Source of the DNA: Lacipirellulaceae bacterium
GTDB lineage: Bacteria; Planctomycetota; Planctomycetia; Pirellulales; Lacipirellulaceae
NCBI GenBank assembly: GCA_040218535.1
Contig: JAVJRG010000005.1
Span: forward strand, 248,001 to 312,000
DNA length: 64,000 nt
Reading direction: 5' to 3'
Shown here in pieces: positions 1-9,269 of the stretch; the first letter of the stretch is position 1; each line of letters begins with the position of its first letter. Below the pieces are notes generated by a model that worked only from the letters and a program-made list of their open reading frames with translations, was not told the DNA's origin and searched no databases. Both the position numbers and the translations under genes were made by a program.

Positions 1-1100
1 CTGAGGTTGGAAACGTGCCCCTGGTTGAAGGCGGGCTGAGAACGGACCAGTTCTTGAAGGTGGACGACGACTGCTTCCTCAAGCTTTCTTTCAATCTGGC
101 GGTAGCAGTCAGACGTCGTCTTAAAGGGCCCTGCAGAGACCACGCGTCTCGTCACGTTGCCAGTGCGTTTGGGAGGATTTGTTACCCAGCTTGGAGGAGC
201 CGCTGGTGGCTCGGCCGTGACCGGCTGATCTTCTTCGTCAGTTTTTTTGGCATTCGGGGCAGTTTCCGCGGCGGATGCTTCCTCCGCTTTGTCATTCGCT
301 TTGTCATTGGGTTCCTCGAGCTGGATACGCGGTTTCGTAAGCTCTTCATGCAGCTCATCAATGCTCGCAACGGCGGCTGCACCCTGTGCCTGAGCAGCTC
401 GAGCAGTTGCCATTTGAGTGTCAGCCACCGCTCGCGCTTCCTGAACCACTCGCTGGCTCGTTCGGGAAGCACTGAGCCAGAAAAATACACTGCCGATGAG
501 CAACAACCCCAGTACTGAACCCACGGTTCCCCATGCGGATGGGCGATCGTCTGCGTGTTCCTCTTCTTTTCCAAAGTGCCGCCACAACGCGAACAGGACG
601 ATCAGGGCGAGGGGGAACAGCAACAGAAACCCAAAGCTAAAGCGTGTGCTGGTCGAAACATAGGTCGGTGCAGCACCTGCCGCATTGGAATAGGTAACGG
701 CAGCTTCTTCGTCCTCCGCGGGGGCGATTTCGACGTTCGACTTCTGAAGCGGATCGTCCTGCGCCGCGATGACGGTCGATGGATTGACGAGGACCTCATT
801 GTAAATCTGTGCCATCTCAGCAGTGTTCGTGAGTGGCCTTGATTGACGCTTGACGCCCGCAGAGGTTGCCCCGTGATACTCACCGCTGAAGTACCATAGT
901 CCTGAAGTGCCAACAATGGCAGACATACCAAGTGCTGCAGCGGCGATTCTCCCGAGTACTCCCGCTGACATCGGCGTGCCTGTCAGCCAACGAAGCACAT
1001 GGTAAAGAATCGCAACGCCCAACAGGATAAATACCAACGGCATTAGAATTGTGGCAGCAGTCATCAAGTAGGAAGGTGAGCTAAGTGCCTGAGCGACCAT
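1..1100 (-). CDS. Membrane protein of unknown function, C-terminus cut by window edge
   Basis: An open frame runs from an ATG at 1100 to the left edge without a stop, about 366 residues. It begins MVAQALSSPSYLMTAATI. Hydrophobic segments lie near residues 11-33, 45-62 and 150-170, with another near 185-205. An Ala/Glu/Gln-rich, probably coiled-coil stretch (MATARAAQAQGAAAVAS) follows, then an acidic linker and a more basic region with CYRQIERKLEEAV. The start codon directly follows the TAA of the upstream kinase gene (TAA at 1103-1101, ATG at 1100), so the two are almost certainly translated from one mRNA. I do not recognise the family. Its place after a kinase and an FHA protein suggests a membrane partner of that signalling module; that is inference. 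Confidence 0.72.
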   Translation of the reverse strand, partial: MVAQALSSPSYLMTAATILMPLVFILLGVAILYHVLRWLTGTPMSAGVLGRIAAAALGMSAIVGTSGLWYFSGEYHGATSAGVKRQSRPLTNTAEMAQIYNEVLVNPSTVIAAQDDPLQKSNVEIAPAEDEEAAVTYSNAAGAAPTYVSTSTRFSFGFLLLFPLALIVLFALWRHFGKEEEHADDRPSAWGTVGSVLGLLLIGSVFFWLSASRTSQRVVQEARAVADTQMATARAAQAQGAAAVASIDELHEELTKPRIQLEEPNDKANDKAEEASAAETAPNAKKTDEEDQPVTAEPPAAPPSWVTNPPKRTGNVTRRVVSAGPFKTTSDCYRQIERKLEEAVVVHLQELVRSQPAFNQGHVSNL

Positions 1101-3329
1101 TTAGACCACCTCTCCCGCCAGCTCACGCCGGCGACTGGGTGGCATCCAGTGAGAGGTGAGCTGCACTGTGAACGCAGTGGCCATCACGACGATCATCCCC
1201 ACGGGTTGCGGGAACCAGGTGATGAGGCTCAGACCCCAGCTCGCAGCACCGCAGACCGCGATCGACCACACGCTGACGCGGCTATTGCGGGTGTAGTCGG
1301 CATGGCGCCACCACCGCAGGCCCACCATCAGGATGGTGAAGTACGAGGCGAACATGGCTAACGGCAGTGAAACGGCACCTCGGTCGAAGTAGCCCTGCTT
1401 CAACTCGGGGCTCGTCCAACCAAGCAGACCTGCAAATAAAGTGTCGTGAGGGCCGGGAACGAAGTTACGATTCACAGGCAAATCGAGCATGAGGGTTTGG
1501 GCAAGCACATAGGCAGACAATCCAAGCAAAGCTCCTGAGAATAGCATGATGAATCGCATTGGCGCCTGGTCCTCGAACCGTCCCTCGGTCAACTTAGCTG
1601 GCACGATCACAGCCCAACTAGCCAGTATGGTTGTCAAGACCGTCCAAATGGACAGCTCCAGCGACGCATGGCTAGCACCAGAGAAAATGCAGGCGACGAG
1701 TGCCGTCACTGATGCGACGATGGCAGAGCTCAACAGCGCGCCGAACAAGCTACTTGCTCGTTGGCGGAGCGTGCGGTCCGCCAGTTCGCGATACGCAGCA
1801 TGACGCCAACCTTGGTTCTTCCGTTTTCTCCAAGGTGACTTTGTGTAGGTGGGTTGCTTGGGCTTTGAGGGTGCTTCCGCTCCGAGGAACGACTCGACAC
1901 TCTGCGGCTCGAAGCTCGAGATGCTTCCTGGCTCGCCGCCGGGTTCACGGTGACTGGTGAACTCGCGTTGCCCAGCAGGGTGTGATCTTGGTCGGTCGCG
2001 TCGTGTGAAAGTGCGCTCTCTGTGCGGGGGATTCAGCAGTGCCCAAATCACCCAATAAAAGCCATAGACACAGCAGGCAAAAAACAAGGGGATCCAAGCA
2101 CCGGTAGCGACCAGGGCGATCACCAGAAGTAAGAATCCGGCAATCTTTTGAACGGGAGCCCAATTGTGAAAGCCGAGTCGCGCACCGATGTTATCCACGC
2201 CACGCATCACGCCGGCAGCGATCGGCTCGACGGGAAAATCAAGGTCCGTGTAGTAATCGTCCTCGATCGGTTTGGCATCATTCACGGGCTCGCCTGAGTA
2301 ATCCGCGGTGTCAGCCTTTTGAGATTGAAGGTGTATCTCTGGCTCGCCCGGATCGGTCCCCGCGGCCGTAGCAACTCCTGCGGCAGGCGAACCTGCCATG
2401 GCTGCTGCTGCAAAGGCGGTCGAGCCAGCGACGTTCTTCAAGCTGCCATCAGCACGCAGTATCGCGAGCATCTCGGCGACGCTCTTGATTCGCTTATCGG
2501 GATCCTTAGCCATCGCGCCTTGAATGATCTGGCGGTAAGGCTCTTCGACCACCGTAAAGTCAGGCTCAGCCGTAAGGTGCTTCATCAGCACTTCGCCGAC
2601 GCTCTCCCCTTCAAAGGGAACATGCCCGGTTAGCATTTCGTAGAAGATGATCCCCAAGGCGTAAGTATCAATCTCCCGCCCGTACCGCCCGTTGGCGATT
2701 TCAGGGGCCATGTAATGGACCGTGCCGACGCTTTCGGTTTGTCCGCTACGACGACTGCAGGAGATGAACTTGGAGAGTCCGTAGTCGCCAATCTTTACGC
2801 GGCCTTCGTCGATAAAGATATTGGCCGGCTTGAGATCGCGATGCACGATGCCGTGATCATGAAGGTAGGCGACGGCTGAGGCGATCCCCTCGAACCACGC
2901 CAGCGCCATGTCTTTGGGCATCCCCTCAGGGTAACGCTCGATCATGTCTTCGAGCGACGCTCCCGAGACGTACTCCATCACGACCCACTGATCTTCGAGA
3001 TCGTCGGTGCGGATATCGAACAGCGCAACCAAGTTGGGGTGCTTGAGATTCAAGCACTGCTTGACGCCGCGGAGCTCAACTTCTAGATTCCGTCGGATGA
3101 GCTTCAGCGCGACTTCCTTGCCGGCATCGCTGACGGCAAAGTAGACCTCGCCAAAGCCGCCGCTGCCGACCCCGCGTTTGATCGTGTAGCCCTCAAGGGG
3201 ACGAGTCCCGCTGGCGTAGGTAAATCGCGTCGGCTTGCGTGGCGGCTGACTGTTCCCAGAGTCGGGGACGTCAGTCTCGGCAGGCTCAGACGGGGCGGGA
3301 TGGGGATTCATGGTTAGCGTTTCGGGCAT
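1101..3329 (-). CDS. Ser/Thr protein kinase with multi-pass membrane C-terminal half
   Basis: 742 aa. A Hanks-type kinase domain spans roughly residues 48-295. It has the glycine loop GVGSGGFGEV at about 53-62, the ATP-binding lysine K76 in VALK, the catalytic HRDLKPAN at 163-170 (D165), a DYG variant of the DFG motif at 182-184, and GTVHYMAPE in the activation segment. All catalytic residues are present, so it should be active. After a linker, the C-terminal half (about 385-730) carries several hydrophobic segments instead of the single helix plus sensor domain seen in PknB-type kinases. The gene lies downstream of an FHA-domain gene and directly abuts the next membrane protein gene. The likely role is phosphorylation-based signalling at the inner membrane; the substrate is unknown. 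Confidence 0.93.
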   Translation of the reverse strand: MPETLTMNPHPAPSEPAETDVPDSGNSQPPRKPTRFTYASGTRPLEGYTIKRGVGSGGFGEVYFAVSDAGKEVALKLIRRNLEVELRGVKQCLNLKHPNLVALFDIRTDDLEDQWVVMEYVSGASLEDMIERYPEGMPKDMALAWFEGIASAVAYLHDHGIVHRDLKPANIFIDEGRVKIGDYGLSKFISCSRRSGQTESVGTVHYMAPEIANGRYGREIDTYALGIIFYEMLTGHVPFEGESVGEVLMKHLTAEPDFTVVEEPYRQIIQGAMAKDPDKRIKSVAEMLAILRADGSLKNVAGSTAFAAAAMAGSPAAGVATAAGTDPGEPEIHLQSQKADTADYSGEPVNDAKPIEDDYYTDLDFPVEPIAAGVMRGVDNIGARLGFHNWAPVQKIAGFLLLVIALVATGAWIPLFFACCVYGFYWVIWALLNPPHRERTFTRRDRPRSHPAGQREFTSHREPGGEPGSISSFEPQSVESFLGAEAPSKPKQPTYTKSPWRKRKNQGWRHAAYRELADRTLRQRASSLFGALLSSAIVASVTALVACIFSGASHASLELSIWTVLTTILASWAVIVPAKLTEGRFEDQAPMRFIMLFSGALLGLSAYVLAQTLMLDLPVNRNFVPGPHDTLFAGLLGWTSPELKQGYFDRGAVSLPLAMFASYFTILMVGLRWWRHADYTRNSRVSVWSIAVCGAASWGLSLITWFPQPVGMIVVMATAFTVQLTSHWMPPSRRRELAGEVV

Positions 3330-3445
3330 GAGAAGTCGTGGCTCCTAACCACTATGCTATTGTAACCTCATTGCTTGTAAGGTTTTAGTTCTAGCCGGGC
3401 AGGTTTCGCTGGGGTGCTTACTCGGCGAATCGGCAAGGATGCTTC

Positions 3446-4954
3446 TCAGAGTGATTCGAAACTCAGAGCGAAATCTTCCCCCTCAATGCGGGAATTCTCC
3501 GCAATTTCCCCCACTTCGACGCCCGGCTCGTCGTCAATCGTCAGTGGGGAGTTGCCCCGGCACCTGAGTTCGTCGCCGTGTCGGAAGAGCACCAGTTCCT
3601 CGGACCACTTGCGGCAGCGGACGTGACTATGGGCCTGAGGGCCGAAAACGCAGGTGTCTGCCATTAGGACAATTCCATCCACGGCAGGTTCCAACTTGTT
3701 GTGAGTTTGCAGTTGCAGCACCGCCGTGGCACTTAGCACGTGTGGGCGAGTAAACTTCAGCTCCACGGCATCGGAGAGGCCAATCGAGTCGCCGTCGTGT
3801 ACCACCGTCGGCTCGGTGAGTTTGACTCCATTGATGGTCACTTTGTTTCGAGGTTCCAGAACGTAGTCGCCACCCTCGCGTCGGATGACAGCGTGGCGTC
3901 GCGAAAGGTCCGCCAAGATCGGCACATCAACACCGCCGACCGGATCGGGCCGGCCTAAGACAATCGTGTCTCCCAAACACACGAGATAGCCGCCGACTGC
4001 GTCAATCCAAGCGACCATGCGTGGGCCTGAATGCTGGTTGGATTGCGAAGGTGTCACGGTGTCGCTCTTGGCACTGACGGGCTTCTGGGTGCTGTGTTTC
4101 TGCGGATTGGGTTTCCAACTGGCTCTCTGCTCGCGTTTAGCAGGTCGGCGGAGTTGCAAGGAAGCGACATGTCCGCCAAGTTGTCCAGCGGGAGGTCCCT
4201 GGTAGGCACGGGTGACCTCCATACCGACTGCTTTCCAGGCCTTGCGACGCGCCCGACGGGCAGCCGCATGGGACGGAGCTAATTCTAGCAGAGCATCGGC
4301 GGTCGCGAGGACCCCGCTCCATTGTCCGGCAGAGATCTGCTCGTGCAGCTTAGGCTCAAGTTCGTGGGTTTCTTTTCCCTTTTCTTCGGCCACGCGAATC
4401 GACTCCTCAATGTTACTAGCCAGTTCTGTGGTTGCCGGCTCTAAGGTTGTCGGGGCAGAACTGTCCGATGGCAAGAGATCCTTTGCTGCTTTCCAGTGAG
4501 CGACCGCTTTGCGAAATTCTCCTTTGGCTGAGCATTGCTGGGCGGCGGCGACTTTCGCGGTGATGCTCGCCCACACCTTCGCGGTTCCGCTCGCCAAGCG
4601 TCGTCGTTTCATTCGGGCAAGCTCATCCTGGGCACTTTGGGTGTCCCCAATCGCAAGCCAGTGAAGAACCTTCTCGAGCCGCTCATTCTGTTGTGAGATG
4701 CGAAACTGTTTGAGGTCTTCCTCTTTCGCCCCCAGGTTGGCTGCACGATCAAGATCGCGCCACCCTGCACTACTGGCTCCTTCAGCAATTCGTTCTCCGG
4801 CCCTTGCCAGTAATTTGTGGGCCAACTCTTGGGAGAGTCGCTTGGCGGGTAGGAATTCACGCAGCCCTTTGTCGCTTAGGGCGCGGACTGCCTCGTCCCA
4901 GCGACCTTCCGCAACCGCCATCCTTGCCGTTCGAAGTTGAAGTCGCCAATACAT
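3446..4954 (-). CDS. FHA-domain protein with N-terminal helical repeats
   Basis: 502 aa. Residues 1-250 are Ala/Leu/Glu-rich helical repeats resembling TPR units (for example GEFRKAVAHWKAAKDLLP and ISAGQWSGVLATADALLELAP). A proline/basic linker follows. An FHA domain spans about 315-405, with GR at 334-335, SRRH at 351-354 and NG at 375-376, the residues that bind phosphothreonine. The last 95 residues look like a second, degenerate FHA-like sandwich (VFGPQAHSHVRC around 436-447). FHA modules read phosphothreonine made by Hanks kinases, and the kinase gene follows 116 bp downstream on the same strand. A kinase-reader pair is therefore the natural reading. No signal peptide or membrane segment is seen. 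Confidence 0.88.
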   Translation of the reverse strand: MYWRLQLRTARMAVAEGRWDEAVRALSDKGLREFLPAKRLSQELAHKLLARAGERIAEGASSAGWRDLDRAANLGAKEEDLKQFRISQQNERLEKVLHWLAIGDTQSAQDELARMKRRRLASGTAKVWASITAKVAAAQQCSAKGEFRKAVAHWKAAKDLLPSDSSAPTTLEPATTELASNIEESIRVAEEKGKETHELEPKLHEQISAGQWSGVLATADALLELAPSHAAARRARRKAWKAVGMEVTRAYQGPPAGQLGGHVASLQLRRPAKREQRASWKPNPQKHSTQKPVSAKSDTVTPSQSNQHSGPRMVAWIDAVGGYLVCLGDTIVLGRPDPVGGVDVPILADLSRRHAVIRREGGDYVLEPRNKVTINGVKLTEPTVVHDGDSIGLSDAVELKFTRPHVLSATAVLQLQTHNKLEPAVDGIVLMADTCVFGPQAHSHVRCRKWSEELVLFRHGDELRCRGNSPLTIDDEPGVEVGEIAENSRIEGEDFALSFESL

Positions 4955-4997
4955 GGGAGTTGTGAGGGGCTAGAGGTGAGAGGCGAGCGAACACAGA

Positions 4998-5081
4998 AAT
5001 GACCAGATCCAAATTACCAATGACCAATGCTCGGGTTGGGACTCCCAAGCATTGGTCATTAAGGCTTGGTCATTGGTCATT
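4998..5081. repeat. Inverted repeat of the TGACCAATGACC family, copy 1
   Basis: Two arms built from the word AATGACCAATG face each other (about 4998-5030 and 5049-5081), giving a long imperfect hairpin. The right arm runs into the end of the coiled-coil gene and contains its TGA stop. Related copies lie at 35503-35585 and 53070-53129. It sits between two co-directional genes. Confidence 0.8.
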
Positions 5082-5889
5082 CAACAGACAGGCTGACCTT
5101 CGCCAGCGAAGTCTCGCCAGCTTCTTCAATCAGGAAGTAGTCCGCGACTTGCTCAGTAATGTCATCAGGCGTCGTCTCGTCGAGAGGAATCTCTTCGACG
5201 AAGTTCACGTCGGCATTGGCGAGCTTTGCGGCGACATCTAGCCGTGTGCGAATGTCGTGCATGAGACCTTTAGCGCGAGCGAGTTGACTGTCGTCGAATT
5301 GGAAATCGCTCGAAGCTTCGGCGACTTCAACCAACTTGAGCTTGGCTTCCAGGTTCTCCACTTCGACTTGAAGCTGACGCTGCGAGCTCATCATGGCTGT
5401 GAGCTTTGCCTGGGCGGCTTCCAGATTACGTTGACGGGCGTCACGCATTTGCTGCAGGCTACCGAGCGTGGCATCGCAAGTCTTGAAGCGATTAAAGCGG
5501 CGAGCGAGGTCCTGCTTCACTTCATCCGCACTGTAAGTGCTGCTGGCATAACGGAAGACGTTCTTGCCGGTCTTCAGATCGGCTTGCAGTCGCATGATGT
5601 CGGCCTTGTCCTTGTCGGCTTTGGCTTGGGCCTTCTCGATGCGACGATCGAGTTCGGCTACTTCAACCTCTTCCTTGGCGATCACGTGCATCGAACGGCG
5701 AATCTCCGGCTCCAGATCGCGTACCATTTTGCGAGCCCGATCGATCTCAAATTCGACGGGGACGCTTTCTTTGACCGATTGAGTGACCCGCTCGTAGCCT
5801 GTGCCGACATAGCTTTTCCATTGGTTGCCGAAAAGCAGATAGCCCAAGACGACCGTGGTGACTGTTCCATAAATCAATTTCTTACACAT
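5077..5889 (-). CDS. Membrane-anchored coiled-coil protein
   Basis: 270 aa from ATG at 5889. A GGAG ribosome site ends 7 nt upstream, so this start is preferred over an in-frame TTG at 5904. A short N-terminal hydrophobic segment (LIYGTVTTVVLGYLLFG) acts as an uncleaved anchor or signal. The rest is charged and helical with long coiled-coil heptads, for example EEVEVAELDRRIEKAQAKAD and RQRNLEAAQAKLTAMMSSQ. It is reminiscent of PspA-like or envelope-spanning coiled coils, but no family signature is clear. It lies first in the minus-strand run with the FHA and kinase genes. Its stop codon lies inside a hairpin repeat. Confidence 0.8.
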   Translation of the reverse strand: MCKKLIYGTVTTVVLGYLLFGNQWKSYVGTGYERVTQSVKESVPVEFEIDRARKMVRDLEPEIRRSMHVIAKEEVEVAELDRRIEKAQAKADKDKADIMRLQADLKTGKNVFRYASSTYSADEVKQDLARRFNRFKTCDATLGSLQQMRDARQRNLEAAQAKLTAMMSSQRQLQVEVENLEAKLKLVEVAEASSDFQFDDSQLARAKGLMHDIRTRLDVAAKLANADVNFVEEIPLDETTPDDITEQVADYFLIEEAGETSLAKVSLSVE

Positions 5890-5904
5890 GGCTCTCGCCT
5901 CCAA

Positions 5905-6238
5905 AACTCCAAAAAAACTGGTGGTCGTAAGTACCCAAACGGATGGGCCCGCTCGATGGTGCCAAGGGTAATGAGGCCCCCGAATCGCAGCGGTTGTACG
6001 TCAGACAGCACTCAGGAAGTTGCCTAGAGTGGCCGTCTAATAGGGCTTTCGAGTGCTCTGCGACGATCTTGGGAAGTTTTTCAGGTTTTTTTACCAGCAT
6101 CGCAGCACTGGATTACCGAGGCAGCGTAGGAGTTCAGTGAATCCGCGTCCCTGAGAGGTTCGCGTTGTCTGACATCGAGAAAACCCTAGAATAGTGTGCT
6201 TATTAGCTCAAATCCCCAACGCATTAGTGGAACCTGAT
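5905..6238. other. Intergenic divergent control region
   Basis: About 335 bp between the divergent coiled-coil gene and the His-rich lipoprotein gene. It contains a candidate sigma-70 promoter for the plus-strand gene and a T-rich stretch near 6076-6090. I see no RNA gene or open frame with coding character here. Confidence 0.5.
6165..6192 (+). promoter_or_regulatory. Candidate sigma-70 promoter of the lipoprotein gene
   Basis: TTGTCT at 6165-6170 and TAGAAT at 6187-6192 with a 16-nt spacer, 46 nt upstream of the ATG at 6239. Confidence 0.35.
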
Positions 6239-6970
6239 ATGCCTCGCTCCCCCCTCGCTGCCCTGACGGCAGTATTCACGACAGCAAGTTTTTTCTTAAT
6301 GGCCGGCTGCACCGAGCCAGCTGGCATGAGTACCGCCGACCTGAAAAAGTACCGCACTAGCTTCACCCTGTCAGAGGATCCCGAGGGGGCCATGTCGGTC
6401 TTGGACGTGCGTGAGGCGCTGACAGGCGAGCCGCTGGAAGAGGATCACAACCACGATGCGGAGGAAGCTGAGCATGATGAAGAAGGTCACGATCACGAGG
6501 ATGCCGATCATGACCATGAGGAACACGATCATGCCGACCATGATAGGCATGGCCATGACGGGCACGATCACCACGCCCACGCCGTCGAGGGCGGGAAGGA
6601 GATCGTACTGGTTGGCTCCGTAGGTGGACTCGCCAATCCCTGGAAAGAAACTGAGCCGGCGTTCCCCTTCTCCAAGGAGCACGCGGTTCTCTACGTTGTT
6701 GATTCGGCCGAGTTGCAAGAGTATGAAGCGCACGAACACAACCACGCCCCAGGCGAGGAATGTGCCTTCTGCGCTGCTCATGCCGGCGATCAATCGAAGC
6801 TGATGGCACGGGTAGAATTTAAAGGCAAGGACGGTAAGCTGCTGACCGTGCCGACGCAAAAACTGTTCGAGTTGAAAGAAAAAGAAACCGTCGTCGTGAA
6901 AGGCACGGCCCGCATCGCCCCCGGTGGAACCCTGGTGGTTGAAGCGGATGGCCTTTATGTTCGCAAGTAG
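6239..6970 (+). CDS. His-rich lipoprotein, putative metal binding
   Basis: 243 aa. Starting at ATG 6239 gives a lipoprotein signal peptide ending in LMAGC (Cys24); the longer GTG-started frame would bury it. Residues 70-115 are a dense His/Asp/Glu tract (about 16 histidines; HDHEEHDHADHDRHGHDGHD). A second cluster, HNHAPGEECAFCAAH, lies at 167-181 and includes a CxxC. The last 60 residues (VEFKGKDGKLLTVPTQKLFELKEKE region) look like an OB or beta-barrel fold. These features suggest binding or buffering of Zn, Ni or Cu in the envelope. The next gene encodes an HMA metal-binding protein, which fits a metal-handling pair. The function is not established. Confidence 0.85.
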   Translation: MPRSPLAALTAVFTTASFFLMAGCTEPAGMSTADLKKYRTSFTLSEDPEGAMSVLDVREALTGEPLEEDHNHDAEEAEHDEEGHDHEDADHDHEEHDHADHDRHGHDGHDHHAHAVEGGKEIVLVGSVGGLANPWKETEPAFPFSKEHAVLYVVDSAELQEYEAHEHNHAPGEECAFCAAHAGDQSKLMARVEFKGKDGKLLTVPTQKLFELKEKETVVVKGTARIAPGGTLVVEADGLYVRK

Positions 6971-7004
6971 TCATCAATTGAAACTTTTATATTTTAGGAA
7001 ACCC

Positions 7005-7520
7005 ATGTTGAACACGATCAAGATATCCACGTTGTGTGTTTTCGCTGCGACGCTGGCGTCTTCGCCGTTGGCGATCGCAGCAACCCAAATCACTGCGAAA
7101 CCGCAAGCGACGGCAAAAGTTGACGCGACAAAAAAATCAATCAAGAAAGAGCCGGCACTCAAGCTCGCTCCCGAGCAGACAGCCGTTTACGTCGAAAAGA
7201 TGCACTGCGGCCATTGTGCAAAGAAGATCGTTCGCAAGGTGATTGTCCTCAAGGGAGTGAAGAGCATTTCGACGGACGTGAAAGCCAACCTCGCGATAGT
7301 CACGCCGCAGAAGAAGAAGCAAGTCAAGTCCGCCGACATTTGGAAAGCTTGTCAGACTGCCGGGTTTCAGCCCGTGAAGCTGATTGGGCCTGAAGGTACT
7401 TTTGCGGCTGACAAGAAGACCAAGGGGCCGCTGCTGGTGGCTAAGCCGCAAGCGGTTAAGAAATCGAAGCAGACTACTCCGCAGAAATCGGCGGCGAAGC
7501 CAACAACCAAGAAAAGCTAG
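7005..7520 (+). CDS. Secreted heavy-metal-associated (HMA) domain protein
   Basis: 171 aa from ATG 7005, with AGGAAA about 6 nt upstream. It begins with a signal peptide cleaved near SPLAIAA. A single HMA (ferredoxin-like) domain covers about residues 58-125, with the metal-binding MHCGHC motif (Cys68, Cys71). The domain is followed by a Lys/Pro/Ala-rich tail (KPQAVKKSKQTTPQKSAAKP) that is probably disordered. HMA domains carry Cu(I), Zn(II) or similar ions. A secreted copy beside a His-rich lipoprotein 34 bp upstream suggests extracytoplasmic metal capture or delivery. The ORF could be read from an upstream in-frame ATG at 6924 but would then overlap the lipoprotein gene. Confidence 0.88.
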   Translation: MLNTIKISTLCVFAATLASSPLAIAATQITAKPQATAKVDATKKSIKKEPALKLAPEQTAVYVEKMHCGHCAKKIVRKVIVLKGVKSISTDVKANLAIVTPQKKKQVKSADIWKACQTAGFQPVKLIGPEGTFAADKKTKGPLLVAKPQAVKKSKQTTPQKSAAKPTTKKS

Positions 7521-7563
7521 CCTCACTGGTTACGCCCAACGGATCGCTTGCGGTTTCGCCGTC

Positions 7564-8091
7564 ATGGCCGACGAACTATCAGCAAGCAGCGTAGAATCCG
7601 CAAAGATCACGATCGAGAAGAACTCGGACCCGAACGCCCCGCACAAGGGCGGCTACGTACTGCGTGCTGACTGCGTCGTGCCCGAGTCGATCGAGCGGGT
7701 TTTCGACTACTTCAGCGACGCCGGGAATCTTGAGGCCCTAACGCCGCCCTATCTCAACTTCAACATTGTCACACCGCTACCCATTGAGATGCGGCAGGGG
7801 GCGATTATCGATTACCGGCTCCGATTGCGGGGACTGCACATCAAGTGGAAGACCGAGATCGCCGCTTGGGAGCCCAATCGGCGGTTCGTCGACCGAGCAC
7901 TCCGCAGTCCCTACCACTGGTGGCATCACGAGCACTTGTTCGAAGAAACCGAACTCGGCACCCGAGTCATCGATATTGTTCACTACGCGGTGCCAGGTGG
8001 TGCGTTGATTCACAATCTACTGGTAAAACGAGATGTCAAGCACATCTTCGAGTACCGCCAGGATCAGCTCGCGTCCGTCTTCCCAAGCTAG
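7564..8091 (+). CDS. SRPBCC-fold protein (cyclase/dehydrase-like)
   Basis: 175 aa from ATG 7564. The pattern VPESIERVFDYFSDAGNLEALTPP near residue 40 and HHEHLFEETELGTRVIDIVHYAVPGG near 125 is that of the SRPBCC/START-like ligand-binding fold (polyketide cyclase or oligoketide-type). Members are about 150-180 aa, as here. No signal peptide is seen. The ligand cannot be told from sequence. The gene follows the HMA gene by 43 bp and may be co-transcribed with it. A longer frame starting in the HMA gene is not supported. Confidence 0.85.
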   Translation: MADELSASSVESAKITIEKNSDPNAPHKGGYVLRADCVVPESIERVFDYFSDAGNLEALTPPYLNFNIVTPLPIEMRQGAIIDYRLRLRGLHIKWKTEIAAWEPNRRFVDRALRSPYHWWHHEHLFEETELGTRVIDIVHYAVPGGALIHNLLVKRDVKHIFEYRQDQLASVFPS

Positions 8092-8197
8092 GCGAGAACC
8101 TATCGCACTTCGGTCGCGAGAAACTTCCGGGTATAACTATGGGCTCGTCTTGCGTAGACGCACACTGACCCAATAGCTTCACTACCTGTTATCCGGA

Positions 8198-9190
8198 ATG
8201 TCGAAATTGTCTGGCTCGATGCTACCGCTGGATGCTCCGATCTATGTGACTGGTCATCGGGGAATGGTCGGCTCAGCACTGTTGCGGCGTCTGGAATCCA
8301 GTGGATATTCGAATCTGCTCACGGCGACTCGCCAGCAGCTTGATCTCCGCGACCAAACTGCCGTGAACCACTGGTTTGCCGAGATGAAGCCTGCGTTCGT
8401 TTTTCACGCAGCGGGAACGGTAGGAGGAATTCACGCCAACAGTTCCCGCCCCGCCGACTTTCTCTACGACAACCTCATGATGCATGCGACCGTCTTGCAT
8501 GCGTCTTGGCAGACGGGCGTCGAGAAGTTGCTGTATCTAGGGAGCTCCTGCATCTACCCGCGTGACTGCCCTCAACCGATCAAAGAGGAGTATCTGCTCA
8601 CCGGGCCGTTGGAGGTGACGAACGATGCTTACGCAATCGCCAAGATAGCCGGCTTAAAGGCGTGCGAGGCTTACCGCAGGCAACACGGTTGTCATTTTAT
8701 TTCGGCCATGCCGACGAATCTGTACGGACCGAACGATAACTTTGACCTGAAGAGTTCTCATGTCTTGCCTGCGCTGATGCGTAAGTTCCATAACTGTCGA
8801 GAGTCAGCAGAAGCGGGAGGAGAAGTCACGATCTGGGGCACCGGAAGCCCGCGACGCGAGTTTCTTCATGTCGACGATTTGGCCGATGCCTGCGTATTCA
8901 TGATGAACCATTACGATGATGCTGAGCCGGTGAATGTCGGCACAGGAATCGACGTGACGATCCGAGAACTTGCCGAATTGATCCAGGAAATCGTCTGCCC
9001 CGAAGCTCGGCTGACTTTCGACTCCGACATGCCCGATGGGACGCCTCGGAAGTTGCTTGACGTGACGAAACTGCACGACCTTGGGTGGCACCATAAGATT
9101 GACCTGCGCGAGGGGATCGCGAGCACCTACCAGTGGTTCGAGCAAAGAATCGCTTCCGGTGAAAAGTTACGCGGAACGATGGTCTCGTAA
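8198..9190 (+). CDS. fcl: GDP-L-fucose synthase
   Basis: 330 aa, the usual length. This is an extended short-chain dehydrogenase/epimerase: NADP-binding GHRGMVGSA near residues 19-27, then SSCIYP around 114-119 and the catalytic YAIAK near 143-147. It performs the 3,5-epimerisation and 4-reduction of GDP-4-keto-6-deoxymannose to GDP-L-fucose in the cytoplasm. The partner enzyme GDP-mannose 4,6-dehydratase is encoded directly downstream, so the two genes make a complete GDP-fucose route for surface glycans. No glycosyltransferases are adjacent in this window. Confidence 0.95.
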   Translation: MSKLSGSMLPLDAPIYVTGHRGMVGSALLRRLESSGYSNLLTATRQQLDLRDQTAVNHWFAEMKPAFVFHAAGTVGGIHANSSRPADFLYDNLMMHATVLHASWQTGVEKLLYLGSSCIYPRDCPQPIKEEYLLTGPLEVTNDAYAIAKIAGLKACEAYRRQHGCHFISAMPTNLYGPNDNFDLKSSHVLPALMRKFHNCRESAEAGGEVTIWGTGSPRREFLHVDDLADACVFMMNHYDDAEPVNVGTGIDVTIRELAELIQEIVCPEARLTFDSDMPDGTPRKLLDVTKLHDLGWHHKIDLREGIASTYQWFEQRIASGEKLRGTMVS

Positions 9191-9269
9191 CCAAGTTTTT
9201 GAGAGAATAAATGCCATCGAACTAGAGCCTGTCTTTGTTCAACACTAGGTAATTCGAAAGCAACAGATA

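Noticed and set aside
5257-6027. 256-aa open frame on the plus strand
   Set aside because: Antisense to the coiled-coil gene, which has an RBS and heptad pattern.
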